Positions 46,117-58,404 are shown, counted from the first letter of the stretch. The stretch: 64,000 nucleotides of DNA from Mycobacterium sp. PSTR-4-N (GCF_022348085.1 NZ_JAKRFN010000004.1:124001-188000); one strand, 5' to 3'. Made by a program: numbers and translations. Notes: generated from the letters alone by a model not told the origin.

Positions 46117-47697
46117 GTGGACCATGCCGAGGTGCTGATCACCGCACTGTTGATGGCCGTCGCGGCCCTGGGTGCGCTCGCATGCCGGCTGTCGGTGCCC
46201 TATCCGATACCGCTGGTGCTCGGCGGCGCCCTGGCCGGGTTCATTCCCGGCCTGCCGGACATCAGCCTGGAACCGGATCTGGTGTTGGCGCTGTTTCTGC
46301 CCCCGCTGCTCTACAAGTCGGCGATCTACGCCAACTTCGGTGATTTCCGCACGGGGCTGCGCAGTCTCACCCTCAGCGCGGTGGCTCTCGTCGTCGTCAC
46401 GATGGTCATCGTGGCCTGCGCGGCCCACGCCGTGATTCCCGGAATGCCGTGGGAGGCCGCGTTCGTGCTCGGTGCGATCGTGTCGCCCACCGACCCCGTC
46501 GCCGCGGCCACGATCATGCGTCGACTCGGTGCGCCCCGCCGGTTGATCAGCAGCATCGAGGGGGAGGGACTGTTCAACGACGCGACCGCACTCGTGGCGT
46601 TCCGGGTGGCGATCGCCGCGACGGTCGCGGGTGGGTTCTCGCTGGCCGACGCGGGCCTGAGCTTCGTGGCCGGTGCGCTCGGTGGCATCGCGATCGGTTT
46701 CGTGGTGGGCTGGCTGTCGGGCTGGGTCCGCGCCCGCATCTACGACGCGCAGATCAGTGTCACGATCTCACTGCTCACCGGCTACGCGGCGTTCCTGCCC
46801 GCCGAGGCGGCCGGGGCGTCGGCCGTGCTGGCGGTCGTCACCGCCGGCATCGTCATGGCGATCCGCAGCCCGGAAGTGCTCGAGGCCCGGCCCCGGTTGC
46901 AGGGCTACTTCGTCTGGGACATCGTCGATTTCCTGATCAACGCCACGTTGTTCGCGCTGATCGGTCTGCAGCTGCACGCGATCGTGTCCGGTCTGCACGA
47001 GTATCGCTTCGCCGCGCTGGCGGGGTATGCGGCGGCCGTCATCGCCGCCGTGGTGGCCAGCCGCTTCCTGTGGTTCTTCACCGTGCCGTATCTGATCCGG
47101 GTGCTCGACCGAAGACCCCGGCAGCGTGCGCGACGCTCGCCCGCATCATGGCGAATCGTGTTGGCGTGGAGCGGGATGCGAGGTGCCGTGTCGCTGGCCG
47201 TGGCGTTGGCGGTGCCGGCGCAGACAGCCGACGGCGGCGCGTTCCCGCACCGAGAGTTGATCCTGTTCCTCACCTTCGCGGTCATCTTCTTCACCCTGGT
47301 GGTGCAGGGGCTGACGCTGCCGGCGCTGATCGACCGGCTGGATCGCACCGCCGACCCCGAGACCGCCGAGGAGGATCGCGCGCGTCTAGCGGCCGCCCGC
47401 GCGGCGATCGAGCGTATCGACGAGCTGGCCGATGAGCAGTGGACGCGTGCCGATACCGCCGAGCGCATGCGGGGCCTGTACGAATACCGGACACAGCGGT
47501 TCGAGGCGAGGTTGGCCGGCGACGAGGCCGGTGACTACGAGGAGCGGTCGCGGACGTATCAGGACATGGTGCGTTCGGTCCTGGCGGCGCAGCGCAGCGA
47601 GCTGCTGGCGATGCGGCGCCGGGGCGAGCTCTCCAACGAGGCCTTCAACCGGATCCTGCGTGACATCGATCTCGAGGAGTCGCGCCTGGAGACGTGA
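46117..47697 (+). CDS. Na+/H+ antiporter, CPA1 family
   Basis: A 526-residue membrane protein with about 12 helices and a cytoplasmic helical tail. CPA1 signatures are LFLPPLLYKSAIYANFGDFR, the SPTDPVAAATIMRRLGAPRR block and EGEGLFNDATALVAFRVA, containing the ion-binding Asp pair; WRIVLAWSGMRGAVSLAVAL is the conserved late helix. The tail (about 420-526) is charged and probably coiled coil. GTG 46117 is used; a perfect TTGACA lies at 46082-46087, but only a weak -10 follows. From memory this gene is not part of the matching M. tuberculosis stretch. Confidence 0.9.
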   Translation: MDHAEVLITALLMAVAALGALACRLSVPYPIPLVLGGALAGFIPGLPDISLEPDLVLALFLPPLLYKSAIYANFGDFRTGLRSLTLSAVALVVVTMVIVACAAHAVIPGMPWEAAFVLGAIVSPTDPVAAATIMRRLGAPRRLISSIEGEGLFNDATALVAFRVAIAATVAGGFSLADAGLSFVAGALGGIAIGFVVGWLSGWVRARIYDAQISVTISLLTGYAAFLPAEAAGASAVLAVVTAGIVMAIRSPEVLEARPRLQGYFVWDIVDFLINATLFALIGLQLHAIVSGLHEYRFAALAGYAAAVIAAVVASRFLWFFTVPYLIRVLDRRPRQRARRSPASWRIVLAWSGMRGAVSLAVALAVPAQTADGGAFPHRELILFLTFAVIFFTLVVQGLTLPALIDRLDRTADPETAEEDRARLAAARAAIERIDELADEQWTRADTAERMRGLYEYRTQRFEARLAGDEAGDYEERSRTYQDMVRSVLAAQRSELLAMRRRGELSNEAFNRILRDIDLEESRLET

Positions 47698-47700
47698 CGG

Positions 47701-48420
47701 TCACACCGCGAACGGAAAGCTGGTCGGGGGCCCGGACAGGGACTCCTTGGCCTTGCGGCCGAGCGCGTCGAAGATCTCCACCTCACCCGCTTCGAGCCCG
47801 TCGAGGGCCACGCTGACGAGATCGGCCGGGTCGATGACGGCGCCCTCGCCGAACTCGATTCCCTGTCGTTCGGCGAAGTCGAACAGCGTCTGCGTGCCGA
47901 TCAGGCCCGGAATCAACGCTGCGACATGCGTTCCCTGCGCGGCGAGTTCCATGCGCACGTTGTTCGTCAGACCCCACTCGGCCGACTTCGAGGCAGCGTA
48001 GGCGGCGTTGCCGTCCACAGTGGTCCACGCGGCCGCGGACAGCACGTTGAGGATCGCGCCGCCTCCGTTGCGGGCCAGGACGGGGGCGAATGCGCGGATC
48101 ATCGCCAGCGTGCCGTGGTAGTTGGTGTCCATCACGGATCTGATCGCGCGCAGGTCGCCGGTGATCAGATTGCCGCCGGCGGTGTCGGCGGCGTTGTTGA
48201 TCAGGAGGTCGACGTCGCCGGCGAGGTCGGCTGCGGCGCTGACCTGGGTGGCGTCGGTGATGTCGAGGCGCAGGGCGCGGACGCCCGGAACGTCGACGAG
48301 CTCGGGATGTCGGGCGCCGGCGTAGACCGTCGCTCCGCGGCGGAGTAGTTCGACGGCGAAGGCGCGGCCGAGGCCGCGGTTCGCGCCGGTCACCAGGGCG
48401 GTGGCGCCGTGGATCTGCAT
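47701..48420 (-). CDS. short-chain dehydrogenase/reductase
   Basis: A 239-residue classical SDR that reduces or oxidises a small carbonyl/alcohol with NAD(P). The cofactor loop is VTGANRGLGRAF, followed by LLINNAADTAGG. The catalytic serine is in NVLSAAAW and the Tyr-Lys pair in AAYAASKSAEWG. ATG 48420 is preceded by GAGGAGA. The gene diverges from a TetR regulator, and a 22-bp palindrome lies 24 bases upstream of its start, so it is probably repressed by that regulator. It ends three bases after the converging antiporter. Confidence 0.9.
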   Translation of the reverse strand: MQIHGATALVTGANRGLGRAFAVELLRRGATVYAGARHPELVDVPGVRALRLDITDATQVSAAADLAGDVDLLINNAADTAGGNLITGDLRAIRSVMDTNYHGTLAMIRAFAPVLARNGGGAILNVLSAAAWTTVDGNAAYAASKSAEWGLTNNVRMELAAQGTHVAALIPGLIGTQTLFDFAERQGIEFGEGAVIDPADLVSVALDGLEAGEVEIFDALGRKAKESLSGPPTSFPFAV

Positions 48421-48443
48421 GAGGGTCTCCTCGTCATCCGATG

Positions 48444-48465
48444 AACATGACCACGCGGTCATGTT
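48444..48465. promoter_or_regulatory. palindromic operator 1 between the SDR and tetR genes
   Basis: AACATGACC, ACGC, GGTCATGTT: perfect 9-bp arms around four bases. It lies nearer the SDR gene. Its core TGACC-N4-GGTCA recurs 35 bp away in operator 2. Confidence 0.75.
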
Positions 48466-48482
48466 GTCACCCTGGCAGAAGA

Positions 48483-48496
48483 TGACCGAGTGGTCA
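48483..48496. promoter_or_regulatory. palindromic operator 2 overlapping the tetR promoter
   Basis: TGACC, GAGT, GGTCA, the core of operator 1 with a different four-base centre. It lies immediately upstream of the TACCCT -10 box of the TetR gene, so binding would repress the regulator itself. Confidence 0.72.
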
Positions 48497-48502
48497 ACTT
48501 GG

Positions 48503-48508
48503 TACCCT
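48503..48508 (+). promoter_or_regulatory. -10 box of the tetR gene (leaderless)
   Basis: TACCCT, six bases before ATG 48515. Confidence 0.55.
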
Positions 48509-48514
48509 GGGGCC

Positions 48515-49117
48515 ATGTCGTCGCCCGCCCGTCCCCAACGCGCCGACGCGACCCGCAATCGCGCGTCGCTGTTGGCGGCAGCCGAAAAGGTGTTCGCCGA
48601 TAAAGGGCACACCGCCTCTGTCGCCGACATCGCCGCGGCCGCCGGGGTGGCCAAGGGCACCGTGTTCCGGCACTTCGCCACCAAAGAGGACCTGATCGCC
48701 TCGATCGTCTGCCATCACATCAACGTGTTGTCCTGCACGGCAAGGGAACTCGCCGACGCTGCCGACCCCGGTGAGGCCCTGCTCGAATTCCTCACCGTCG
48801 CCGCGGATCAGCGACGCCAACACGACCTGACATTCCTGCAGACCGCCAGCGACAACGATCGCCGAGTGGTCCGAGCGCGCACCGAGCTGCACGAGAGCCT
48901 CGCCGTACTCGTCAGGCACGCGCACGAGGCGGGAGTCATTCGCTCCGACATCACCGAAGCCGACGTGTTCCTGCTCATGTGCGCGCCCGTCCATGCGGTC
49001 GAGAACGTCGCCGATCCGCCACCTGCCCTCTGGCGGCGCTACCTCGCGATCATCTTCGACGGGTTGCGCCCCCAGGGTGCCCACCCACTCCCGCACCCCG
49101 CCCCGGTCCTGCCCTAG
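48515..49117 (+). CDS. TetR-family regulator of the divergent SDR gene
   Basis: A 200-residue TetR repressor. The helix-turn-helix domain covers about residues 10-60 (TRNRASLLAAAEKVFADKGH, ASVADIAAAAGVAKGTVFRHF). The C-terminal ligand domain has no recognisable substrate signature. ATG 48515 has TACCCT six bases upstream. Two TGACC-N4-GGTCA palindromes occupy the divergent spacer, giving a clear prediction of autoregulation and control of the SDR gene. Its stop lies seven bases from the converging lpqA stop. Confidence 0.88.
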   Translation: MSSPARPQRADATRNRASLLAAAEKVFADKGHTASVADIAAAAGVAKGTVFRHFATKEDLIASIVCHHINVLSCTARELADAADPGEALLEFLTVAADQRRQHDLTFLQTASDNDRRVVRARTELHESLAVLVRHAHEAGVIRSDITEADVFLLMCAPVHAVENVADPPPALWRRYLAIIFDGLRPQGAHPLPHPAPVLP

Positions 49118-49124
49118 CCCTGTG

Positions 49125-49778
49125 TCAGCCCGGCACGTTGTCGGCGATGTTCGTCATCACGAGGTCGGGCACCGAATCGGGGAACGAGCAGAACGTCACC
49201 TCGATCAGCACGGCCGACTTCACCCGATAGTTGCGGCCGCAGGCGCCCGGCCGGATGCGCACCGCATCGCCGGTCGCGGCCACCTCGCCGACCAGCGCAG
49301 GGCCCTGCTCGGTGCCGCTGCAGGCGGAGATCTGCCGGGTCAGGTCGGTCAGCGCGGCCGCCGCCGTCGCAGTGTCGCGGTAGCCGGCAGCGGCCTGCGA
49401 GAGCAGGCCGCCCCGCCGGGGACTTTGATAGGTGGTCTTGTGGAACTCCTCGACGTCAGGACCGAACACCTCGGTCTCGGCGAAGAGCCAGTCACACTCC
49501 TGGGGTAGATCCCGGGCGAACACGTCGGGAAGAAAGCCTTGATCGGTCGGAATGTCCACCGGCACTTTGCTTTCCGTGCCGGGTATCTCGGTGAGGTCCG
49601 CGCCCGCGCCGCTGAGGGCCTGCATCTGCGACCGGTCGAGCAGCACGGTGTCGACATCGACCGGCGACCGGGAGTCCTCGTCGATGGCGGGTGGCGGCCG
49701 GGTGGCCAGGCCCGGGACCGTCTGTGTGCAGCCGGAAACGGCGATCGCCAGCGCGCACAGCAGCACACGGCCCGTCAT
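49125..49778 (-). CDS. lpqA: lipoprotein LpqA-like with PknH-type extracellular sensor domain
   Basis: A 217-residue exported lipoprotein. The signal peptide ends in the lipobox AVSGC at about residue 17. The mature part resembles the extracellular sensor domain of the kinase PknH (LDRSQMQALSGAGADL, CDWLFAETEVFG, the closing ADNVPG); conserved cysteines at CDW, ISACSG, GACG and TFCSF probably form the two disulfides of that fold. Ligand unknown. ATG 49778 has TACTGT six bases upstream on the minus strand. It is divergent from the MetE-like gene with only 35 bases between start codons. Confidence 0.87.
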   Translation of the reverse strand: MTGRVLLCALAIAVSGCTQTVPGLATRPPPAIDEDSRSPVDVDTVLLDRSQMQALSGAGADLTEIPGTESKVPVDIPTDQGFLPDVFARDLPQECDWLFAETEVFGPDVEEFHKTTYQSPRRGGLLSQAAAGYRDTATAAAALTDLTRQISACSGTEQGPALVGEVAATGDAVRIRPGACGRNYRVKSAVLIEVTFCSFPDSVPDLVMTNIADNVPG

Positions 49779-49784
49779 GCCCCG

Positions 49785-49806
49785 ACAGTAGTGCGTCGCC
49801 TATCGT
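49785..49806. promoter_or_regulatory. back-to-back leaderless promoters of lpqA and the MetE-like gene
   Basis: TACTGT on the minus strand (49785-49790) lies six bases from the lpqA ATG. TATCGT on the plus strand (49801-49806) lies seven bases from GTG 49814. The two -10 boxes are 10 bases apart, so their -35 regions overlap the opposite promoter. Confidence 0.55.
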
Positions 49807-49813
49807 CGGGCGA

Positions 49814-50824
49814 GTGACTGCTTACGCCACTGCGACGGGGATCGGATCGTGGCCGGGTACCTCGGCCCGCGAGGCAGCCGAGGTGGTGGTGGGCGAGCTT
49901 CATCGGTTGCCGCATCTGGTCGAGTTGCCGGCCCGGGGCGTGGGCGCGGACCTGATTGGTCGCGCCGGTGCGCTGCTGGTGGACATCGCGCTGGACACCG
50001 TGCCCCGCGGCTACCGCATCGCGGCGGGGCGTAGTTCAGTGACGCGCCGCGCGGTGAGCCTGCTCGACGAGGACGTCGACGCGCTCGAAGAGGCTTGGGA
50101 GAAGGCGGGTTTGCGCGGCGGCGACCGGATGGTCAAGGTGCAGGCGCCCGGGCCGGTGACACTGGCGGCGCATCTGGAACTGGGCGGCGGACACCGGGCG
50201 ATCACCGACGCCGGCGCCGTGCGGGATCTCACCGCCTCGCTGGTCGAGGGCGTGGCGGTGCACCGTGCCGAGCTGGAGCGGCGACTGCAGACGACGGTCG
50301 TCGTGCAATTCGACGAGCCCACGCTGCCCGCGGCGCTGGCCGGGCGGTTGAGCGGGGTGAGCAGCCTCAACCCGGTCCACCCGGTGGACGATGCGGTGGT
50401 CACCGGTCTGCTCGACGAGTGTGTCGCCGGCGTGGGCGGCGAGGTCGCGGTGCACTGCTGCGCCGCCGGTGTCCCGTGGAAGGTGTTGCAGCGCAGCACG
50501 ATCAACGCTGTCATGGTGGACGTCTCGACGCTGACCGCGACGGATCTCGACGGCGTGGGGGAGTTCCTGGAATCGGGTCGGACGGTGCTGCTCGGCGCCG
50601 TGTCCGCGCTCGCGCCCGCCACCCGCCCCGCGGTCGAGGAGGTGGCAGCGACGGTGGCCGCGGTGACCGATCGGCTCGGCTTCCCGCGGAGCGTGCTGCG
50701 CGACCGCGTGGGTGTCACCCCCGCGTGCGGGCTCGCCGGCGCCACGGTCGATTGGGCCCGGCGTGCGGTGGAGACGGCACAGAAGGTCGCCGACGGTCTG
50801 GCCGAGGACCCGGACTCCGCCTAG
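49814..50824 (+). CDS. MetE C-terminal/UROD-superfamily protein (Rv3015c-like)
   Basis: A 336-residue TIM-barrel protein related to the catalytic half of cobalamin-independent methionine synthase. Visible features: GIGSWPGTSAREAAEVV at the N-terminus, VQAPGPVTLAAHLELGGG, the central VVQFDEPTLPAAL, and likely zinc ligands in EVAVHCCAAGVPW and VTPACGLAGA. It lacks the MetE N-terminal half, so it is not a full methionine synthase; a methyl-transfer role is likely but the substrate is unknown. GTG 49814 has a leaderless-type promoter. Confidence 0.85.
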   Translation: MTAYATATGIGSWPGTSAREAAEVVVGELHRLPHLVELPARGVGADLIGRAGALLVDIALDTVPRGYRIAAGRSSVTRRAVSLLDEDVDALEEAWEKAGLRGGDRMVKVQAPGPVTLAAHLELGGGHRAITDAGAVRDLTASLVEGVAVHRAELERRLQTTVVVQFDEPTLPAALAGRLSGVSSLNPVHPVDDAVVTGLLDECVAGVGGEVAVHCCAAGVPWKVLQRSTINAVMVDVSTLTATDLDGVGEFLESGRTVLLGAVSALAPATRPAVEEVAATVAAVTDRLGFPRSVLRDRVGVTPACGLAGATVDWARRAVETAQKVADGLAEDPDSA

Positions 50825-50842
50825 GGGTGGTGCTTGTAGCTC

Positions 50843-52459
50843 TCAGACCGTGCGCAGATCCTTGCGCAGGATCTTGCCCGACGCCGATTTCGGTATGGCG
50901 TCGATGAACTGGACCCGACGTACCTTCTTGTAGGGCGCGACCTGGCCGGCGACGAACTCGATGACCTCGTCCTCGGTGAGCTCCGCGTCGGGCTGCTTCA
51001 CCACGTAGGCCTTGGGCACCTCTTCACCCTCGTCGTCCGGCACCCCGATCACCGCCGCGTCGGCGATGCCGGGGTGGCCGAGCAGCACGGCCTCCAACTC
51101 GGCGGGGGGCACCTGGTACCCCTTGTACTTGATGAGCTCTTTGAGCCGGTCGACGATGTAGACGCAACCGTGGGCGTCCACCTGGGCGAGGTCACCGGTG
51201 TGCAGCCAGCCCTCGTCGTCGATGGTGGAACGAGTGGCGTCGTCGTTGTTGAGGTATCCGGCCATCACGTTGGGGCCCTTGAACCACAGTTCGCCGGTCG
51301 CGCTGAGGCCTTCCTCGGGCGGGTTGATGTCGTCGCCCGTCTCGGGGTCGACGATCTTGGACACCGCGTTCGACACCGTCCAGCCCACCGAACTCAAAGG
51401 CGCATCGACGTGCATGTCGTGCTTGCCCGCGTCGAAGGGGGTGATGTGGCTGACGGGGCTGAGCTCGCTCATCCCGTAGCCCTGCACCACCCGGCAGCCC
51501 AGCCGCTCGGCGACGGCGCGACCGAGGTCGGCGTCCAAGGGAGCCGCCCCCGACATCACCACCTTCAGAGACGACAGGTCGTGTTCGTCGACCATCGGGT
51601 GCTTGGCCAGTGCGACAGCCACCGGCGGCGCGATGAACGCGATCGTGGCTCGGTGCTCGGCGATGTTGCCCAGGAACTTCGCGAGGTCGAAGCTCGGCAT
51701 GATGACCAGGCGGGCGCGCGCATGCAGCGCGGCGTTGAGCAGCACCGTCATCCCGTAGATGTGGAAGAACGGCAACACCGCCAGCACCACGTCGTCGGGC
51801 ACCATGCCGTGCAGCGGTCGGATCTGCGCCACGTTGGCCACCAGGTTGCGGTGCGTCAGCATCACGCCCTTGGGGTTGCCCGTCGTCCCGGAGCTGTAGG
51901 GCAGCGCGGCCAGATGCGACGATGGCGCGAACGTCACCTCCGGAGGTGCAGGGTTGCCGTCAAGCAGCTCGACGGCGTTCGGGTGGCCGTCGGCGGCCCG
52001 GCCCGGCCCGTCGAGCACCACCAGGTTCTCGGCGTCCAGCCCGACCATCGCGACGGCCTCGGCGGCCTGCGGAGCCAGCGCGGACACCGTGATCAGCATG
52101 GCCGCCCGGGAGTCGGTCAGCTGCTTGGCGATGTCCTTCGCGGTGAACAGCGCGTTGATGGTCGTCGCGGTGACTCCGGCGCGCAGGATGCCGTGGAACG
52201 CCACCGCGAACGCCGAGCTGTTGGGGGCCAACAGCCCGACGACGTCGCCGACGCCCAACCCCCTGGCAGCGAGAGCACCCGCGAATGAGTCGATGCGCGC
52301 GACCATTTCGCGATAGCTGGTCTGCCGGCCTGTCGTGGAGTCGATCAAGGCGACCCGATCCAGGTGCTCGGCGTCGGGGCCTGTCAGTCCCGAGAACAGG
52401 TAGTCGTAGACGCTCGCGGTGGGGATGTCGACTTCGGGGAAGGGGCTCGAGAAGCTCAT
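50843..52459 (-). CDS. acyl-CoA/4-coumarate-CoA ligase family adenylating enzyme
   Basis: A 538-residue ANL-superfamily enzyme that activates a carboxylate as acyl-AMP and then acyl-CoA. Motifs: YSSGTTGNPKGVMLTH (P-loop), QGYGMSELSPVSH, GELWFKGPNVMAGYL, GWLHTGDLAQVD, VDRLKELIKYKGYQVPPAELE and the catalytic lysine in PKSASGKILRKDL. The pattern is nearest to plant-like 4-coumarate-CoA ligases, suggesting aromatic or medium-chain acids. ATG 52459 follows GGAGA. It is divergent from ligA. From memory it is not at this spot in M. tuberculosis. Confidence 0.92.
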   Translation of the reverse strand: MSFSSPFPEVDIPTASVYDYLFSGLTGPDAEHLDRVALIDSTTGRQTSYREMVARIDSFAGALAARGLGVGDVVGLLAPNSSAFAVAFHGILRAGVTATTINALFTAKDIAKQLTDSRAAMLITVSALAPQAAEAVAMVGLDAENLVVLDGPGRAADGHPNAVELLDGNPAPPEVTFAPSSHLAALPYSSGTTGNPKGVMLTHRNLVANVAQIRPLHGMVPDDVVLAVLPFFHIYGMTVLLNAALHARARLVIMPSFDLAKFLGNIAEHRATIAFIAPPVAVALAKHPMVDEHDLSSLKVVMSGAAPLDADLGRAVAERLGCRVVQGYGMSELSPVSHITPFDAGKHDMHVDAPLSSVGWTVSNAVSKIVDPETGDDINPPEEGLSATGELWFKGPNVMAGYLNNDDATRSTIDDEGWLHTGDLAQVDAHGCVYIVDRLKELIKYKGYQVPPAELEAVLLGHPGIADAAVIGVPDDEGEEVPKAYVVKQPDAELTEDEVIEFVAGQVAPYKKVRRVQFIDAIPKSASGKILRKDLRTV

Positions 52460-52586
52460 GGTGTCTCCGATCGAATCATGTCCGGGTCGCGCCGGGTCGG
52501 TCTTCGTCGAGCTGCGTCATCAATTTGTAGGACGCCACCATGCAGCGTAGCCAGCGGTCCCGGACGGAGGTGTCGGTCGGTTTCGA

Positions 52587-55405
<2,819 letters not shown>

Positions 55406-55464
55406 TGTGTCACGGACTCCTGGGCAGCGGCGACTCGGACGGAAGCGCCGGTGCCACGGTGAAC

Positions 55465-55470
55465 TAGGCT
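55465..55470 (+). promoter_or_regulatory. -10 box of gatC (leaderless)
   Basis: TAGGCT, eight bases before GTG 55479. Confidence 0.55.
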
Positions 55471-55478
55471 TCGTGGTC

Positions 55479-55778
55479 GTGTCCCAGATCTCCCGAGACG
55501 AGGTAGCGCACTTGGCGCGGCTGGCCCGTCTGGCCCTGACCGACGAGGAACTGAGTGGTTTCGCCGGTCAGCTCGACGCCATCCTCGGCCACGTCAGCCA
55601 GATCCAGGCGGTCGACGTCACCGGCGTCGCCGCCACCGACAACCCGCTCGCGAGCGTGAACGTCTTCCGAGCCGACGAACCGCAGCCGTGCCTCACGCAG
55701 GAGCAGGCGCTGGCCGAGGCGCCCAGCGCCGCAGACGGGCGCTTCGCGGTGCCGCGCATCCTGGGGGAGCCCGAATGA
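55479..55778 (+). CDS. gatC: Asp/Glu-tRNA amidotransferase subunit C
   Basis: A 99-residue subunit that holds GatA and GatB together. The sequence begins [19 protein letters not shown] and has the typical [19 protein letters not shown] helix and the RFAVPRIL end. GTG 55479 gives exactly the length of the mycobacterial protein and has TAGGCT eight bases upstream. It overlaps gatA (ATGA). GatCAB converts misacylated Glu-tRNA(Gln) and Asp-tRNA(Asn) to the correct amides, essential in mycobacteria. Confidence 0.95.
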   Translation: MSQISRDEVAHLARLARLALTDEELSGFAGQLDAILGHVSQIQAVDVTGVAATDNPLASVNVFRADEPQPCLTQEQALAEAPSAADGRFAVPRILGEPE

Positions 55779-57265
55779 CCTCCACCGATCTGATCCGGCT
55801 CGACGCCGCCACGCTGGCCGGCAAGATCGCCACCGGGGAGGTGTCCTCGGTCGAGGCGACGCGGGCCTGCCTGGACCAGATCGCCGCCACTGACGGTGAC
55901 TACCACGCGTTCCTGCACGTCGCGGGGGAGCAGGCCCTGGCCGCCGCGGCCGAGATCGACAGAGCCGTGTCGGCCGGTGAGGAGCTCCCCTCGCCGCTGG
56001 CCGGTGTCCCGCTGGCACTCAAGGACGTGTTCACCACCGCGGACATGCCCACCACCTGCGGATCGAAGATCCTCGAAGGGTGGACGTCCCCGTACGACGC
56101 GACGGTCACCGCCCGGCTGCGTGCCGCCGGCATCCCGATCCTCGGCAAGACCAACATGGACGAGTTCGCGATGGGCAGCTCGACCGAGAACTCGGCTTAT
56201 GGACCGACCCGCAACCCGTGGGACATCGAGCGGGTGCCCGGCGGTTCCGGCGGTGGCAGCGCCGCCGCTCTGGCTGCGTTCCAGGCCCCGCTGGCCATCG
56301 GCTCCGACACCGGCGGATCGATCCGCCAGCCCGCCGCGCTGACCGCCACCGTCGGGGTGAAGCCGACCTACGGCACGGTGTCGCGGTACGGACTCATCGC
56401 GTGTGCGTCGTCCCTCGACCAGGGCGGCCCGTGCGCCCGCACCGTGCTGGACACCGCGCTGCTGCACCAGGTCATCGCAGGCCACGATCCGCTCGACTCG
56501 ACGTCGATCGACGCCGAGGTGCCCGACGTCGTCGCCGCGGCGCGGGCCGGAGCGGCCGGTGATCTCTCGGGCGTGCGCATCGGTGTGGTCAAGCAGCTGC
56601 GCAGCGGTGAGGGCTACCAGCCCGGCGTGCTCGAGTCGTTCACCGCGGCCGTCGACCAGCTCAGCGCGCTCGGCGCTGAGATCACCGAGGTGGACTGCCC
56701 GCACTTCGACTACTCGCTGCCGGCCTACTACCTGATCCTGCCGTCGGAGGTGTCGTCCAACCTCGCGAAGTTCGACGGCATGCGTTACGGGCTGCGCGTC
56801 GGCGACGACGGAACCCACAGCGCCGAAGAGGTGATGGCGCTGACCCGGGCGGCCGGCTTCGGCCCAGAAGTCAAGCGTCGCATCATGATCGGCGCTTACG
56901 CGCTCTCGGCCGGCTACTACGACGCTTACTACAACCAAGCGCAGAAGGTTCGCACGCTGATCGCGCGCGATCTCGACGAGGCGTATCAGAAGGTCGATGT
57001 CTTGGTGACGCCGACCACACCGTCCACGGCCTTCGCCCTGGGCGAGAAGGTCGACGACCCGCTGTCGATGTACCTGTTCGACCTGTGCACGCTTCCGCTG
57101 AATCTGGCCGGCCACTGCGGGATGTCGGTGCCCTCGGGGCTGTCGAGCGACGACAACCTGCCGGTGGGACTGCAGATCATGGCGCCGGCGCTGGCCGACG
57201 ACCGGCTCTACCGAGTGGGTGCGGCCTATGAAGTTGCCCGGGGTGCTCTGCCGACTGCGCTGTGA
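55775..57265 (+). CDS. gatA: Asp/Glu-tRNA amidotransferase subunit A (glutaminase)
   Basis: A 496-residue amidase-signature enzyme that releases ammonia from glutamine for transamidation. The Ser-cisSer-Lys triad is present: Lys in PLALKDVF (about 80), and the serines in [12 protein letters not shown] and [11 protein letters not shown]. The rest follows GatA closely ([21 protein letters not shown]-like [19 protein letters not shown]). ATG 55775 overlaps gatC. Unlike many bacteria, gatB is separated from gatA by pfkA, as in M. tuberculosis. Confidence 0.96.
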   Translation: MTSTDLIRLDAATLAGKIATGEVSSVEATRACLDQIAATDGDYHAFLHVAGEQALAAAAEIDRAVSAGEELPSPLAGVPLALKDVFTTADMPTTCGSKILEGWTSPYDATVTARLRAAGIPILGKTNMDEFAMGSSTENSAYGPTRNPWDIERVPGGSGGGSAAALAAFQAPLAIGSDTGGSIRQPAALTATVGVKPTYGTVSRYGLIACASSLDQGGPCARTVLDTALLHQVIAGHDPLDSTSIDAEVPDVVAAARAGAAGDLSGVRIGVVKQLRSGEGYQPGVLESFTAAVDQLSALGAEITEVDCPHFDYSLPAYYLILPSEVSSNLAKFDGMRYGLRVGDDGTHSAEEVMALTRAAGFGPEVKRRIMIGAYALSAGYYDAYYNQAQKVRTLIARDLDEAYQKVDVLVTPTTPSTAFALGEKVDDPLSMYLFDLCTLPLNLAGHCGMSVPSGLSSDDNLPVGLQIMAPALADDRLYRVGAAYEVARGALPTAL

Positions 57266-57283
57266 CAGGGGAGGATGGTGACC

Positions 57284-58315
57284 ATGCGCATCGGAGTACT
57301 GACCGGCGGCGGTGACTGCCCAGGACTGAACGCGGTGATCAGGGCGGTCGTGCGGACCTGCGACGCGCGGTATGGGTCCTCGGTCGTCGGCTTCCTGGAC
57401 GGGTGGCGCGGACTGCTCGAGGACCGGCGCATCCAGCTGGCCAACGACGACCGCAATGACCGGCTGCTCGCCAAGGGCGGCACGATGCTCGGCACGGCCA
57501 GGACCAACCCCGACAAGCTGCGCGCCGGCTTGGACCAGATCAAGCAGACGCTCGAGGACAACGGCATCGACGTGCTGATCCCCATCGGCGGGGAGGGCAC
57601 GCTGACCGCCGCACACTGGCTCTCGCAGGAGGGCGTGCCGGTCGTCGGGGTTCCGAAGACCATCGACAACGACATCGACTGCACCGACGTGACATTCGGG
57701 CACGACACCGCGCTGACGATCGCCACCGAGGCCATCGACCGGCTGCACAGCACGGCCGAGTCGCATCAGCGCGTCATGCTCGTCGAGGTGATGGGCAGGC
57801 ACGCGGGGTGGATAGCGTTGAACGCCGGAATGGCCTCGGGTGCGCACATGACGCTGATCCCCGAGCAGCCGTTCGACGTCGAGGAAGTGTGCCGACTGGT
57901 CAAACGTCGCTTCCAGCGCGGAGATTCGCACTTCATCTGCGTTGTCGCCGAGGGCGCGAAACCCGCGGAGGGCACCATGCAGTTGCGCAAGGGTGGCATG
58001 GACGAGTTCGGTCACGAGCGGTTCACCGGCGTCGCGCAGCAGTTGGCGCTCGAGGTCGAGCAGCGCATCAAGAAGGAGGTGCGCGTGACCGTGCTGGGCC
58101 ACGTCCAACGTGGCGGCACCCCAACGCCCTACGACCGCGTGCTGGCCACCCGCTTCGGCGTCAACGCCGCCGACGCTGCCCACGCCGGTGAGTACGGCAT
58201 GATGGTCTCGCTGCGTGGGCAGGACATCGGCCGCGTGCCACTCGAGGAGGCCGTGCGCCAACTCAAGCTGGTGCCGCAGAGTCGCTACGACGACGCCGCG
58301 GAGTTCTTCGGCTGA
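57284..58315 (+). CDS. pfkA: ATP/PPi-type 6-phosphofructokinase PfkA
   Basis: A 343-residue glycolytic phosphofructokinase. Nucleotide loop: [17 protein letters not shown] at the N-terminus, then GGTMLGTAR and GGEGTL. The catalytic motif is [12 protein letters not shown] and the substrate site [15 protein letters not shown] 57284 is preferred over ATG 57275: the AGGGGAGG ribosome binding site ends nine bases before it, and it yields the known N-terminus [10 protein letters not shown]. The Gly104-equivalent residue sits in GGEGT, as in ATP-dependent actinobacterial enzymes. It sits between gatA and gatB. Confidence 0.95.
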   Translation: MRIGVLTGGGDCPGLNAVIRAVVRTCDARYGSSVVGFLDGWRGLLEDRRIQLANDDRNDRLLAKGGTMLGTARTNPDKLRAGLDQIKQTLEDNGIDVLIPIGGEGTLTAAHWLSQEGVPVVGVPKTIDNDIDCTDVTFGHDTALTIATEAIDRLHSTAESHQRVMLVEVMGRHAGWIALNAGMASGAHMTLIPEQPFDVEEVCRLVKRRFQRGDSHFICVVAEGAKPAEGTMQLRKGGMDEFGHERFTGVAQQLALEVEQRIKKEVRVTVLGHVQRGGTPTPYDRVLATRFGVNAADAAHAGEYGMMVSLRGQDIGRVPLEEAVRQLKLVPQSRYDDAAEFFG

Positions 58316-58337
58316 GCTCTTTCCGCCGAGAAGACAT

Positions 58338-58374
58338 GAACTCGAGTGACTCGCGGGGGAAAATGCTCGAGTTC
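58338..58374. repeat. inverted repeat in the pfkA-gatB spacer
   Basis: GAACTCGAG (58338-58346) and CTCGAGTTC (58366-58374) are perfect 9-bp arms around 19 bases. Weaker pairing (GAGAAGAC with GTCTGTTC) extends the stem outward to about 58327-58385. The flanking GCGTCTGTTCGC-like sequence resembles short palindromic elements I recall as recurrent in mycobacterial intergenic DNA. It may end pfkA transcription. Confidence 0.65.
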
Positions 58375-58404
58375 GCGTCTGTTCGCCGGGGAAAAGTGAC
58401 CCAC

